In this document: in pieces, positions 1 through 7,690 of the stretch | How the letters are laid out: every line of letters starts with the position of its first letter | Numbering within the stretch: position 1 is the stretch's first letter | DNA from: Persephonella sp. | Lineage (GTDB): Bacteria; Aquificota; Aquificia; Aquificales; Hydrogenothermaceae | NCBI GenBank assembly: GCA_027058925.1 | Contig: JALTAS010000137.1 | Coordinates: forward strand, 1 to 10,663 | DNA: 10,663 nt | Direction of reading: 5' to 3' | The notes under the pieces: model-generated | The model's input: the letters and a program-made list of their open reading frames with translations, nothing else | The model's database searches: none | Told to the model about the DNA's origin: nothing | Made by a program: the position numbers and the translations under genes

Positions 1-1695
1 GATATAAATGTTGAGGAGAGGGAAAATTTTACAAGTTTAACAATAGATAAAAAATCTCTCCTTGATCTGCTTATCTTTTTAAAAAATAGCTTAGGATACA
101 AACATTTTATTGATCTTTTCTGTATTGATTACCCACTCCATGAACCGAGATTTCAGGGAGTTTATATTCTTTTTAATCCTGAAAAAAACAGAAGGGTTGC
201 CGTAAAATGTTGGGCAGAAGGAGGCTTCCTTCCATCAGTTGTTCATATCTGGAAAGGTGCAAAATGGGCAGAGAGAGAAGCATGGGATATGTTTGGGGTT
301 TCATTTGAAGGCCATGAAAATCTTGTTAGGATGTTCCTTTGGGAAGGTTATAAATACCATCCTTTAAGGAAGGATTTTCCTCTCAAAGGAGTAGAAGACA
401 CCTACCTTCCATCTTTAAATCTAAGACCTGATGAAATACCTGCCCACAACTATAACCCTTATCATACAGAAGTTCCAACCCTTGAGGATATTGAAAGAAC
501 ACAAAAATCAAGAATGGAAAAGAAAAATCAGATTGTTCTGAACTGGGGTCCTCTCCACCCGGGAACACATGGAACAATATGGTTTTTATTTGATATGGAA
601 GGAGAATATGTGAAAAACTGTGACATAATACTTGGTCAGCTCCACAGGGGCGTTGAAAAAATAGCAGAAAATCTGACATACACCCAGTTTATCCCTTACA
701 CAGATAGAATGGACTATATATCTGCTCTGTGTTCTCAAGTAGCTTATGTGAATGCTGTTGAAAAACTTCTTGGAATAGACCCACCTGAAAAAGCAAAATA
801 CATAAGAACCATGATGTGTGAACTTCAGAGAATAAACTCACATCTCTTGTGGCTTGGGACATTTGCCCTTGATCTTGGAGCTCTTACTATCTTCCTGTAT
901 GCCTTCAGGGAAAGGGAAAAGATTATGGATATTATTGAGGGCATTGCTGGTATAAGGCTTAACTCTTCATACATTAGAATTGGAGGGGTTGCGAAGGATC
1001 TTCCAGAAGGTGCCCTTGATGTTATTTCTCATTTTATAAAAGATTTTCCTAAAAAACTTGAGGAATACGAAACTATACTGACAAAAAATAGGGTATGGCT
1101 GAAAAGAAATGTTGATGTTGGGATTATAAAAAAAGAAGATGTTTACAGCTATGGTCTTACAGGTGTTGTTGCAAGATCAGCAGGGGTTCCTTACGACATT
1201 AGGATGGTACAGCCTACAGATGCTTATGATAAGGTTGATTTTGAAATCCCCCTCGGAAAAGTAGGAGACTGCTATGACAGGTATCTTTTGAGAATGGAAG
1301 AGATGAGGCAGTCTTTGGGTATAATAGCTCAGTGCGTTGAAAAACTGAAAAAGATGGAGGGAAAAGAATATATAGCCACAGATTACAGTAATGTTCTTCC
1401 TACTCTTGATGAAGTGTTTAACTCTATTGAATCTATGGTAAAGGATTTTACACTCAGAATTTACGGTGAAAAAATGCCTGAAGGTGAGATATATCTTTCT
1501 GGAGAAAATCCAAGAGGTGAGCTTGGGTTTTACATAAACAGTAAAGGGGAGGGAAGACCTTACAGAATGAGAATAAGATCCGGAGCTTTTTACAATCTCC
1601 AGATATTTCCTGAGCTAATAAAAGGGAGAACTATTGCGGATGCTGTTGCACTTCTTGGAAGCCTTGATCCTGTTGTGGGGGAGACAGATAGGTGA
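1..1695 (+). CDS. nuoCD: NADH-quinone oxidoreductase fused subunit C/D (5' partial)
   Basis: This fused subunit forms part of the peripheral arm of complex I and builds the quinone-reduction site with NuoB and NuoH. The frame is open from base 1 with no stop, so the ATG at 289 is internal and the true start lies upstream; 564 codons are visible. The NuoC part is visible to about codon 130 and shows the 30-kDa subunit signature (AEREAWDMFG, codons 90-98) and PLRKDF. A linker of about 50 residues leads to the NuoD part, which starts near codon 181 (NWGPLHPGTHG). It continues with LHRGVEK (codons 214-220), MDY (237-239), GDCYDRY and EEMRQS, and ends in the typical ETDR. By alignment from memory, His190 and Tyr239 match the quinone-contacting His38 and Tyr87 of Thermus Nqo4. 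Differences from the usual motifs are LGQLHRG for GYLHRG and VVARSAG for the common LRGSG/LRASG. The fusion is known from Aquifex and enterobacteria. Confidence 0.96.
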   Translation, partial: DINVEERENFTSLTIDKKSLLDLLIFLKNSLGYKHFIDLFCIDYPLHEPRFQGVYILFNPEKNRRVAVKCWAEGGFLPSVVHIWKGAKWAEREAWDMFGVSFEGHENLVRMFLWEGYKYHPLRKDFPLKGVEDTYLPSLNLRPDEIPAHNYNPYHTEVPTLEDIERTQKSRMEKKNQIVLNWGPLHPGTHGTIWFLFDMEGEYVKNCDIILGQLHRGVEKIAENLTYTQFIPYTDRMDYISALCSQVAYVNAVEKLLGIDPPEKAKYIRTMMCELQRINSHLLWLGTFALDLGALTIFLYAFREREKIMDIIEGIAGIRLNSSYIRIGGVAKDLPEGALDVISHFIKDFPKKLEEYETILTKNRVWLKRNVDVGIIKKEDVYSYGLTGVVARSAGVPYDIRMVQPTDAYDKVDFEIPLGKVGDCYDRYLLRMEEMRQSLGIIAQCVEKLKKMEGKEYIATDYSNVLPTLDEVFNSIESMVKDFTLRIYGEKMPEGEIYLSGENPRGELGFYINSKGEGRPYRMRIRSGAFYNLQIFPELIKGRTIADAVALLGSLDPVVGETDR

Positions 1696-1700
1696 TTTAA

Positions 1701-1713
1701 CAAACAGTGTTTG
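1701..1713. repeat. 13-base perfect palindrome in the nuoCD-nuoH gap
   Basis: CAAACA-G-TGTTTG is a perfect inverted repeat with a single central base, starting 5 bases after the nuoCD stop. As RNA it could form a hairpin of about 5 base pairs with a 3-base loop, followed by ATTTTTG. It could be a regulator half-site pair, a weak attenuator or an RNA processing point, or it could arise by chance in AT-rich DNA. The pairing is read directly; any function is a guess. Confidence 0.35.
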
Positions 1714-1738
1714 ATTTTTGTCGTATATATGTTAATAT
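1711..1738 (+). promoter_or_regulatory. Possible sigma70-type promoter upstream of nuoH
   Basis: TTGATT (1711-1716, 4 of 6 matches to TTGACA) and TAATAT (1733-1738, 4 of 6 to TATAAT) are separated by 16 bases, inside the only long intergenic gap of the nuo cluster. A start about 35 bases upstream of the nuoH ATG would fit. In AT-rich DNA such matches are frequent, so this is weak. The -35 box overlaps the right arm of the 13-base palindrome, which would suit a repressor site if the promoter is real. Confidence 0.25.
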
Positions 1739-1778
1739 TTTTTACACCTGAACCATAATAACAATACACGAGGTTAGG

Positions 1779-2789
1779 ATGGAACTACTGGGAACTGTTG
1801 TTGTTTTGACGATAAAATCACTGATTTTTATTCTCGGAATGTTTCTTGGTGCAGCTTATCTAACCCTTCTTGAAAGAAAGTTTGCAGGACATGTACAACA
1901 GCGTCCCGGACCACTTCATGTTGGTCCCCACGGTTTTCTCCAACCTATCGCAGATGCTCTAAAAGTTTTAACCAAAGAAGATCTGGTTCCTGACAGTGTT
2001 GATAAATTTCTATTTTATCTTGCCTCCTTAATGGCTTTTGTTCCGGCTATTATGATTCTGGCTGTTGTTCCTTTTGGAGATCCATTTACTATTTTTGGTG
2101 TAGAGATCAAGCCATACATAACAGATCTTAATGTGGGAATACTTCTTGCTCTGGCTTTTGGAAGTATATCCCTTTACGGCGTTATATTTGCAGGTTGGGC
2201 ATCAAACTCAAAATATCCAATGATAGGTAGTTTGAGAAAGGCTGCTGTTTTAATAGGCTATGAGGTGGCTCTCGGTTTTGCAATCGCAGGACCAATCATG
2301 ATGGCAGGATCTTTTTCTCTTAGAGAAATTGTAGAAGCCCAACAAAATATATGGTTTATAATCCCAAACATACTTGCATTCGTAGTTATTATATTCTGTA
2401 TTCTTGCTGAAACAGGAAGAACGCCTTTTGATGTTCAGGAAGCTGAAGCTGAGCTTGTTGGTGGTTATGTAACAGAATACACAGGAATGAAGTTTGGACT
2501 TTTCCCCCTTGCTGAGTGGTATATAGCAACATTTGTTCTTTCTGCTATAACAGTTATACTGTTTTTTGGCGGCTGGAATCCACTGCCTCTTATGGGCTGG
2601 CTTCCGATACCTGCTTTTGTTTGGTTTTTTATAAAAGTCTTTCTTCTGTTTATGTTTTTCCTGTGGGTGCACTGGACTCTTCCAAGATACAGGGTTGATC
2701 AGATTACAGAGCTTGCATGGAAGGTAATGCTTCCCTTAGCCCTCGCAAATATACTTGTTGTTGCAGTCTGGATAATGATATTTGGGTGA
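1779..2789 (+). CDS. nuoH: NADH-quinone oxidoreductase subunit H
   Basis: NuoH is the membrane subunit that joins the peripheral arm to the proton-pumping arm and lines the quinone tunnel. The 336-residue length is normal. Family landmarks include LERK (31-34), the first cytoplasmic loop with GFLQPIADALKVLTKED (52-68), GWASNSKY (139-146), and the acidic quinone-site loop AETGRTPFDVQEAEAELVGG (210-229) followed by TEYTGMKF (232-239). About eight hydrophobic segments are present. The ATG is preceded by GAGG (1770-1773) at a 5-base spacing. The most conserved loop departs from the usual form: residues 42-51 read RPGPLHVGPH where most homologues have RxGPNRVGPF/W. This is the first gene after the 83-base gap, and nuoI begins one base after its stop. 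Confidence 0.97.
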   Translation: MELLGTVVVLTIKSLIFILGMFLGAAYLTLLERKFAGHVQQRPGPLHVGPHGFLQPIADALKVLTKEDLVPDSVDKFLFYLASLMAFVPAIMILAVVPFGDPFTIFGVEIKPYITDLNVGILLALAFGSISLYGVIFAGWASNSKYPMIGSLRKAAVLIGYEVALGFAIAGPIMMAGSFSLREIVEAQQNIWFIIPNILAFVVIIFCILAETGRTPFDVQEAEAELVGGYVTEYTGMKFGLFPLAEWYIATFVLSAITVILFFGGWNPLPLMGWLPIPAFVWFFIKVFLLFMFFLWVHWTLPRYRVDQITELAWKVMLPLALANILVVAVWIMIFG

Positions 2790-2790
2790 T

Positions 2791-3393
2791 ATGGTAAGAA
2801 TAAAATATGTTGAAAGACCTCAGCTTACAAATAGGGAGCGGATTTTATTTCTGGATTTTTTAAAAGGGATGAGGATAACAATAAAGAGTTTTTTTAGAAA
2901 AACTGTTACAACATATTACCCATTTGAAAAGATAACTCCCCCGAAAAGGTTTAGGGGAACTCATGCCCACAGGGTTAAGAATGGAAAAGAACCTCCCTCT
3001 TTTAAGGTTATCGAAAAGTTTATGGATATAAAAGATGGAGAAAGCAGATGTGTTGCCTGTTATATGTGCCAGCAGGCCTGCCCTGTTCCTGAGCTTTTTA
3101 AAATAGAGGCTGTTCAGACACCTGAAGGAAAGAAAAAAGTTGTTAGATTTGATATGAATCTCCTTAACTGTATGTACTGTGGGCTTTGTACAGAAGCATG
3201 TCCTGTTGACTGTCTTATAATGACAGACATATACGAGACGGCTTCCTATCACAGGGCAGGTTGTGTTACCCATATAAAAGATATGTCTGAAAGGGCTGTT
3301 GATTTTGATAGAAGAAGGTACGATGAGCCTGACAGAATATGGATAGATAATGAAGAAAGAAGTAAGTTATGGGGGCAAATTAAATGGAGTTAA
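2791..3393 (+). CDS. nuoI: NADH-quinone oxidoreductase subunit I (2x[4Fe-4S] ferredoxin-like)
   Basis: NuoI carries clusters N6a and N6b, which relay electrons towards NuoB and quinone. Two classical CxxCxxCxxxCP motifs are present: Cys87, 90, 93, 97 and Cys127, 130, 133, 137, numbered from the ATG at 2791. Extra cysteines occur at 141 and 158. The N-terminal region (about residues 20-60) is the usual amphipathic, basic part that lies on the membrane, with FRGTHA near 54-59. The ATG at 2791 is preferred, one base after the nuoH stop, probably read by translational coupling. A TTG at 2782 in the same frame would add three residues and overlap nuoH; neither start has a well-spaced ribosome binding site. 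The C-terminal 50 residues are divergent and rich in Arg and Asp. The product is 200 residues long. Confidence 0.96.
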   Translation: MVRIKYVERPQLTNRERILFLDFLKGMRITIKSFFRKTVTTYYPFEKITPPKRFRGTHAHRVKNGKEPPSFKVIEKFMDIKDGESRCVACYMCQQACPVPELFKIEAVQTPEGKKKVVRFDMNLLNCMYCGLCTEACPVDCLIMTDIYETASYHRAGCVTHIKDMSERAVDFDRRRYDEPDRIWIDNEERSKLWGQIKWS

Positions 3394-3908
3394 CAGCTTT
3401 CTGGATTTTTTCGTCACTTGCTGTTTTGTCTGCTGTTGGTGTTGTATTTTTTAGAAACATAATTTATGCTGTTCTTTCCTTGATATCTACTCTTATAATG
3501 ATTTCAGGCTTATTCTTTGCTATGGGAGCAGAGCTGATAGGTGCACTCCAGATTATTATATATGCGGTAGCTATTGTCGTTTTTTATGTACTTGTTATAT
3601 CTACTGTTCCGGAGTTTAAAGGAAAAGCCTTTGAGCCAAAATTTATTTTGATATCTCTTCCTGTAGGTTTTCTTATTTTCCTTGAGCTTGCTTTTGTTTC
3701 CCTTTATGGCGCCTGGAAGTCTAATACTGGTATATTTACACCTGAAGTAATCAGTGAGGTCAGTAATGTAAAGGCTGTATCAACAGTTTTATTTACTAAA
3801 TATCTGTTTCCATTTGAGGTTGCATCTTTGATACTTTTAGTAGCCATGATAGGGGCAATTATAATAGGGAAAAAAGAGCATGTAATAGATGAGGAGGCTA
3901 AAAGCTGA
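3384..3908 (+). CDS. nuoJ: NADH-quinone oxidoreductase subunit J
   Basis: NuoJ is a five-helix membrane subunit (ND6 homologue) between NuoH and NuoK that takes part in coupling quinone reduction to proton pumping. The 174 residues give hydrophobic segments at about 4-22, 27-46, 51-73, 89-112 and 140-161. The conserved TM3 is recognisable as GALQIIIYAVAIVVF (53-67). The motif is normally YAGAI, and here the glycine is replaced by Val62. The gene overlaps the end of nuoI by 10 bases, and its ATG lies 8 bases after GGGGG (3371-3375), inside nuoI. Its TGA shares one base with the nuoK ATG (TGATG). Identification rests on TM3, length and position in the operon, since this family is poorly conserved elsewhere. 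Confidence 0.94.
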   Translation: MELTAFWIFSSLAVLSAVGVVFFRNIIYAVLSLISTLIMISGLFFAMGAELIGALQIIIYAVAIVVFYVLVISTVPEFKGKAFEPKFILISLPVGFLIFLELAFVSLYGAWKSNTGIFTPEVISEVSNVKAVSTVLFTKYLFPFEVASLILLVAMIGAIIIGKKEHVIDEEAKS

Positions 3909-4210
3909 TGGTTCCTTATGAGTATTATGTTGCTTTAAGTGGACTTCTTATGGTTTTGGGCTTGATAGGGATTGCAGTCAGAAGAAATATAATAGCATTA
4001 CTTCTTTCCACAGAGCTGATGCTTAATGCTGTTAACATAGCTTTTGTTGCCTTTGATATGAAACTGGCTGATGTAAGTGGTCAGGTCTTTGTGTTCTTCA
4101 TCCTTACAATAGCAGCTGCCGAAGCAGCGGTTGGTCTTGGTTTAATAATGGCTATTTATAGACTGCGTAAAGATGTTGATACAGAAACACTTACAGAACT
4201 AAAGAATTAA
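3908..4210 (+). CDS. nuoK: NADH-quinone oxidoreductase subunit K
   Basis: NuoK is a three-helix membrane subunit (ND4L homologue) that forms a half-channel in the proton arm. At 100 residues it matches the family length exactly. The two buried glutamates required for proton transfer are at the same numbers as in E. coli: Glu36 (LLSTELMLNAVN) and Glu72 (TIAAAEAAVGL). Hydrophobic segments lie near 7-24, 28-49 and 61-87, with a cytoplasmic RR at 25-26. The ATG overlaps the nuoJ stop by one base and has GAGGAGG (3891-3897) 10 bases upstream. Confidence 0.97.
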   Translation: MVPYEYYVALSGLLMVLGLIGIAVRRNIIALLLSTELMLNAVNIAFVAFDMKLADVSGQVFVFFILTIAAAEAAVGLGLIMAIYRLRKDVDTETLTELKN

Positions 4211-4220
4211 GAGGAGAGAG

Positions 4221-6167
4221 ATGGAGTATTTATGGATTATACCTTTTTCACCTCTGGTCGCTTTTATAATAATAGGGTTATTTGGTTATAAATTTTTGAG
4301 AGAGCCTTTATCAGGAATTATAGCAGTTGTTGCCGTTGCTATATCTGCTGTTGTTTCTGTTATTGGCTTTATAAAGGTTGCCACAACAGGGGGGTATTAC
4401 AATTTAAAACTTTTTACATGGATGCCTTTAGGTGATTATGAGATCTCAGTCAGCATTCTCTGGGATCCTTTATCAGCTCTTATGACCTGTGTTGTTACAG
4501 TTATATCAACATTTATTTTTATATTTGCAACAGGGTATATGAGAAATGAGCCATCTTATCCAAGATTTTTTGCTTATCTTTCCCTGTTTGTGTTTATGAT
4601 GCTTATGCTTACCCTTTCTGATAACCTGGTTCAGCTCTTCTTTGGATGGGAGGGTGTTGGTCTTGCTTCATACCTGCTTATCGGCTTTTATCATCACAAA
4701 AATTCCGCTGCTGATGCCGCTTTTGAATCTTTTATAACAAATAGAGTAGGTGATTGGCTTTTTCTAACAGGTCTGATCCTTGCCTTTGTTACATTTGGAA
4801 CTCTTGATTATATAGACATTTTTAATAAACTTCCTGAAGCACAGTACTGGATAATAACAGCTATAGCTCTTCTCCTTTTTGGTGGAGCTGTTGGTAAATC
4901 AGCACAGCTTGGGCTCCATATATGGCTTCCAAACGCTATGGAGGGTCCAACACCTGTTTCTGCTTTGATTCATGCTGCCACGATGGTTGCAGCTGGAGTT
5001 TATATGGTTTCAAGACTCATGCCTGTTTTTGCAGCTTCAGATATAGCCCTTGATGTTGTTCTGTTTGTTGGAACAGCATCTGCATTTATAGCTGCAACTA
5101 TGGGGCTTGTCCAGAATGATATTAAGAGGATTATTGCTTATTCAACAATGTCCCAGCTTGGTTATATGTTTGCTGCTGAGGGACTTGGTCTTTTTGGTGA
5201 AGGAATGTTTCATCTTGCATCACACGCTGTTTTCAAAGCACTTCTATTCCTTGCAGCAGGTTCTGTTCTTATAGGTATTCATCATATTCTGAATGTTCAA
5301 AAAATGGGACAGCTTAGGAAATATATGCCTATTACAGCTATAACATTTCTGATAGGTGCCCTTGCGCTCTCTGGAATTCCTCCTTTTGCAGGATTTTTCT
5401 CTAAAGATCCTATTATTGAAGGCGCTTATGAAATATCAAAACTTGCATGGTTTTTCCTCTGGTTTGGAGCACTTCTTACTGCATTTTACATATTCAGGCT
5501 TTATTTCCTTGCTTTTGAAAATGGAGACAGGCTTGATCCACATGTTAAAGAGCATGTTCATGAGTCACCACCTACAATGACCATTCCTCTAATTGTTCTG
5601 GCTTCAGGAGCTGTTGTTCTTGGTTTCTTTAAAGACTTTTTCGGAAATTTCCTTAAACCTTCTCTTGATCCATCCCAGATGGGTTTCCTGTCTGAAGATG
5701 CTAAAATGATTGTTGAAGAGGGATTAAGCAGGGCACATCATGTTCATATTGCTGAAGATGCATTTCATTTCTTGATTCACTCTTTAACATCACCTCTGGG
5801 TATACTTGCCCTGTTTACAGCTCTTCTTGGAATATTTGCAGCATGGGTAATTTATCAGCTTAGGAAGATTGATGCAAGGGAGATCGCAAAAACATTCAAA
5901 CCTCTTTATCTTCTTTTCTATAACAGATGGTATTTTGATTTCTTATATTATACGATCTTTGTTTATGGGTATTACAGATTTTCGAAAATACTGTGGTTTA
6001 TTGGGGATAAGGTTATTATTGATGGAATTGTTGATGGTTCAGCCAAAGTATCACTTGCAACAGGTGGCGGACTGAGATTGTTCCAGTCAGGAAGAATTGG
6101 TGCTTATGTGGCACAGATGGCAATTGGGATAATGATATTCCTTGGAATATTCTTACTTTTTGTGTAG
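4221..6167 (+). CDS. nuoL: NADH-quinone oxidoreductase subunit L
   Basis: NuoL is the distal antiporter-like proton pump subunit of complex I (ND5 homologue). It has 648 residues, slightly longer than the roughly 610 of E. coli. The proton-path residues are all present: Glu144 (FFGWEGVGL), Lys226 (GGAVGKSAQ), His251 (ALIHAATMV), Lys339 (HAVFKALLF) and Lys395-Asp396 (GFFSKD), equivalent to E. coli E144, K229, H254, K342 and K399-D400. The C-terminal part (about 530-648) contains the amphipathic lateral helix (about 540-575) and the final transmembrane anchor that clamps NuoM and NuoN. His-rich loops occur near 441-447 and 506-520. The gene starts 10 bases after nuoK, behind a strong GAGGAGAGAG (4211-4220). 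Confidence 0.98.
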   Translation: MEYLWIIPFSPLVAFIIIGLFGYKFLREPLSGIIAVVAVAISAVVSVIGFIKVATTGGYYNLKLFTWMPLGDYEISVSILWDPLSALMTCVVTVISTFIFIFATGYMRNEPSYPRFFAYLSLFVFMMLMLTLSDNLVQLFFGWEGVGLASYLLIGFYHHKNSAADAAFESFITNRVGDWLFLTGLILAFVTFGTLDYIDIFNKLPEAQYWIITAIALLLFGGAVGKSAQLGLHIWLPNAMEGPTPVSALIHAATMVAAGVYMVSRLMPVFAASDIALDVVLFVGTASAFIAATMGLVQNDIKRIIAYSTMSQLGYMFAAEGLGLFGEGMFHLASHAVFKALLFLAAGSVLIGIHHILNVQKMGQLRKYMPITAITFLIGALALSGIPPFAGFFSKDPIIEGAYEISKLAWFFLWFGALLTAFYIFRLYFLAFENGDRLDPHVKEHVHESPPTMTIPLIVLASGAVVLGFFKDFFGNFLKPSLDPSQMGFLSEDAKMIVEEGLSRAHHVHIAEDAFHFLIHSLTSPLGILALFTALLGIFAAWVIYQLRKIDAREIAKTFKPLYLLFYNRWYFDFLYYTIFVYGYYRFSKILWFIGDKVIIDGIVDGSAKVSLATGGGLRLFQSGRIGAYVAQMAIGIMIFLGIFLLFV

Positions 6168-6178
6168 GGGGCTGAAGA

Positions 6179-7687
6179 ATGACAGTAGAGTTTGTTAATG
6201 CTACATTTCCGATAATTACAATATCAATAGTAATACCTCTTATAGCAGCAGGATTACTGTTTTTTCTTCCTGAAAGACATGCAAAACCTGTAAGCATTAT
6301 CACATCTATTATAGTTTTTATTATTTCTACGTATATGCTCTTTGCTTATGATTATTCTACCTATAAAATCCAGTTTTACGAGAAGTACACATGGATACCT
6401 TATCTTGGAGTGAGTTATGAGGTAGGTGTTGATGCACTTTCATTAACTATGGTGTGGCTTACAGCTCTCTGTTTTGTTGCTGCTTTTGTCTGGAGCACAA
6501 ATATACAGAAGAGGATTAAGGAGTATTTTGTATCCTTTCTTATTCTTGAGGCTGCATGTATAGGTGTGTTTGTTTCCTGGGATCTTGTCTGGTTTTATAT
6601 ATTCTGGGAAGCAATGCTTATTCCTATGTTTTTGATAATTGGTGTATGGGGATATGCAGAAAGAATATACGCAGCAACTAAGTTCTTTATATATACATTT
6701 TTTGGTTCTCTTTTTCTCCTTATCGGAGTTATCGGTATGTACATATACCAGTATATGGAAAAGGGAATACTTTCAACCAGTTATTTTGATCTTCTGAATC
6801 TTGGCCTTCCTTTCAGGCTTGAAGTAATATTCTTCCTTCTTCTTGCACTTGGTTTCGCTATAAAAGTTCCAATGTGGCCTTTCCATACATGGCTTCCGGC
6901 TGCTCACGTTCAGGCTCCGACAGCAGGTTCTGTTATACTTGCGGCTGTTCTTCTTAAGATGGGAACATATGGTTTTGTTAGATTTTCCCTTCCGTGGTTT
7001 CCTGAAGCTTCAAAATATTTTGTACCTGTTATGTTTGCGCTTGGAGTGGTAGCCATTATCTATACAGCAATGATGGCGTTGGCACAAACACATATAAAAA
7101 GGCTTATAGCGTATTCATCAGTATCTCACATGGGCTTTGTTACAATCGGGACTTTTGCTCTGAACATGGAAGGTATAAATGGTGCAATAATCACTATGAT
7201 TTCCCACGGTTTTACATCGGCTGCATTATTCCTTGCAGCAGGATATATATATGAGAGGGTTCATTCCTATGAGATTAAAGATCTGGGGGGACTTGCCAGA
7301 TTCATGCCTGTATTTGCAACACTGTTTATGATTTCTGCTATGGCTTCTGCCGGCCTTCCAGGTCTGTCAGGATTTGTTGGAGAGTTTTTATCTCTTGTTG
7401 GAACATTTAAGGCCAGTATACTGACAGCTGTTCTGGCAGGTATAAGCCTTATAGTAGGAGCAGGTTATACATTGTGGCTTTACCATAAAGCCATGTTTAA
7501 AGAGGGTGAGCTTTCTTCTTCAAAAATTGAAAGGTGGGAAAAGCTCAGAGACATGAATGCTTCAGAATTTTTATCTTTTATTCCTCTTGTTATACTTATG
7601 TTTGTGATTGGTCTTTATCCTGCCTGGTGGGTTAGGTTGCTTGAAAAAACATCAGCAGCTATTCTTTCTAAGTTTATAGGAGGCTAA
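6179..7687 (+). CDS. nuoM: NADH-quinone oxidoreductase subunit M
   Basis: NuoM is the middle antiporter-like subunit (ND4 homologue). Its 502 residues match the family (E. coli about 509). Proton-channel residues are Glu144 (IFWEAMLIPM), Lys229 (GFAIKVPMWPFHTWLP), Lys260 (VLLKMGTYGFVRF) and Glu402 (GFVGEFLSL), matching E. coli E144, K234, K265 and E407. The stretches HTWLPAAHVQAPTAGSVILA (236-255) and AYSSVSHMGF (311-320) are typical and separate it from NuoL and NuoN. The ATG follows the nuoL stop by 11 bases, with a run of G at 6167-6171 serving as ribosome binding site at a 7-base spacing. Confidence 0.98.
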   Translation: MTVEFVNATFPIITISIVIPLIAAGLLFFLPERHAKPVSIITSIIVFIISTYMLFAYDYSTYKIQFYEKYTWIPYLGVSYEVGVDALSLTMVWLTALCFVAAFVWSTNIQKRIKEYFVSFLILEAACIGVFVSWDLVWFYIFWEAMLIPMFLIIGVWGYAERIYAATKFFIYTFFGSLFLLIGVIGMYIYQYMEKGILSTSYFDLLNLGLPFRLEVIFFLLLALGFAIKVPMWPFHTWLPAAHVQAPTAGSVILAAVLLKMGTYGFVRFSLPWFPEASKYFVPVMFALGVVAIIYTAMMALAQTHIKRLIAYSSVSHMGFVTIGTFALNMEGINGAIITMISHGFTSAALFLAAGYIYERVHSYEIKDLGGLARFMPVFATLFMISAMASAGLPGLSGFVGEFLSLVGTFKASILTAVLAGISLIVGAGYTLWLYHKAMFKEGELSSSKIERWEKLRDMNASEFLSFIPLVILMFVIGLYPAWWVRLLEKTSAAILSKFIGG

Positions 7688-7690
7688 GGG

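Noticed and set aside
383..679. Minus-strand open frame of 98 codons inside nuoCD
   Set aside because: It is antisense to conserved NuoC/NuoD sequence, with no recognisable domain.
1701..1720. Palindrome plus T-rich tail as a transcription terminator after nuoCD
   Set aside because: The stem is only about 5-6 pairs, AT-rich, with few consecutive T; at growth temperatures of a thermophile it would be too weak to call a terminator.
2250..2672. Minus-strand open frame of 140 codons inside nuoH
   Set aside because: It lies wholly antisense to a well-supported nuoH, is rich in Lys, Tyr, Cys and Ser as expected from reversed AT-rich code, and shows no family motif.
2860..3273. Minus-strand open frame of 137 codons inside nuoI
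   Set aside because: It is the antisense shadow of nuoI. Its Cys residues come from reversed codons and do not form a motif.
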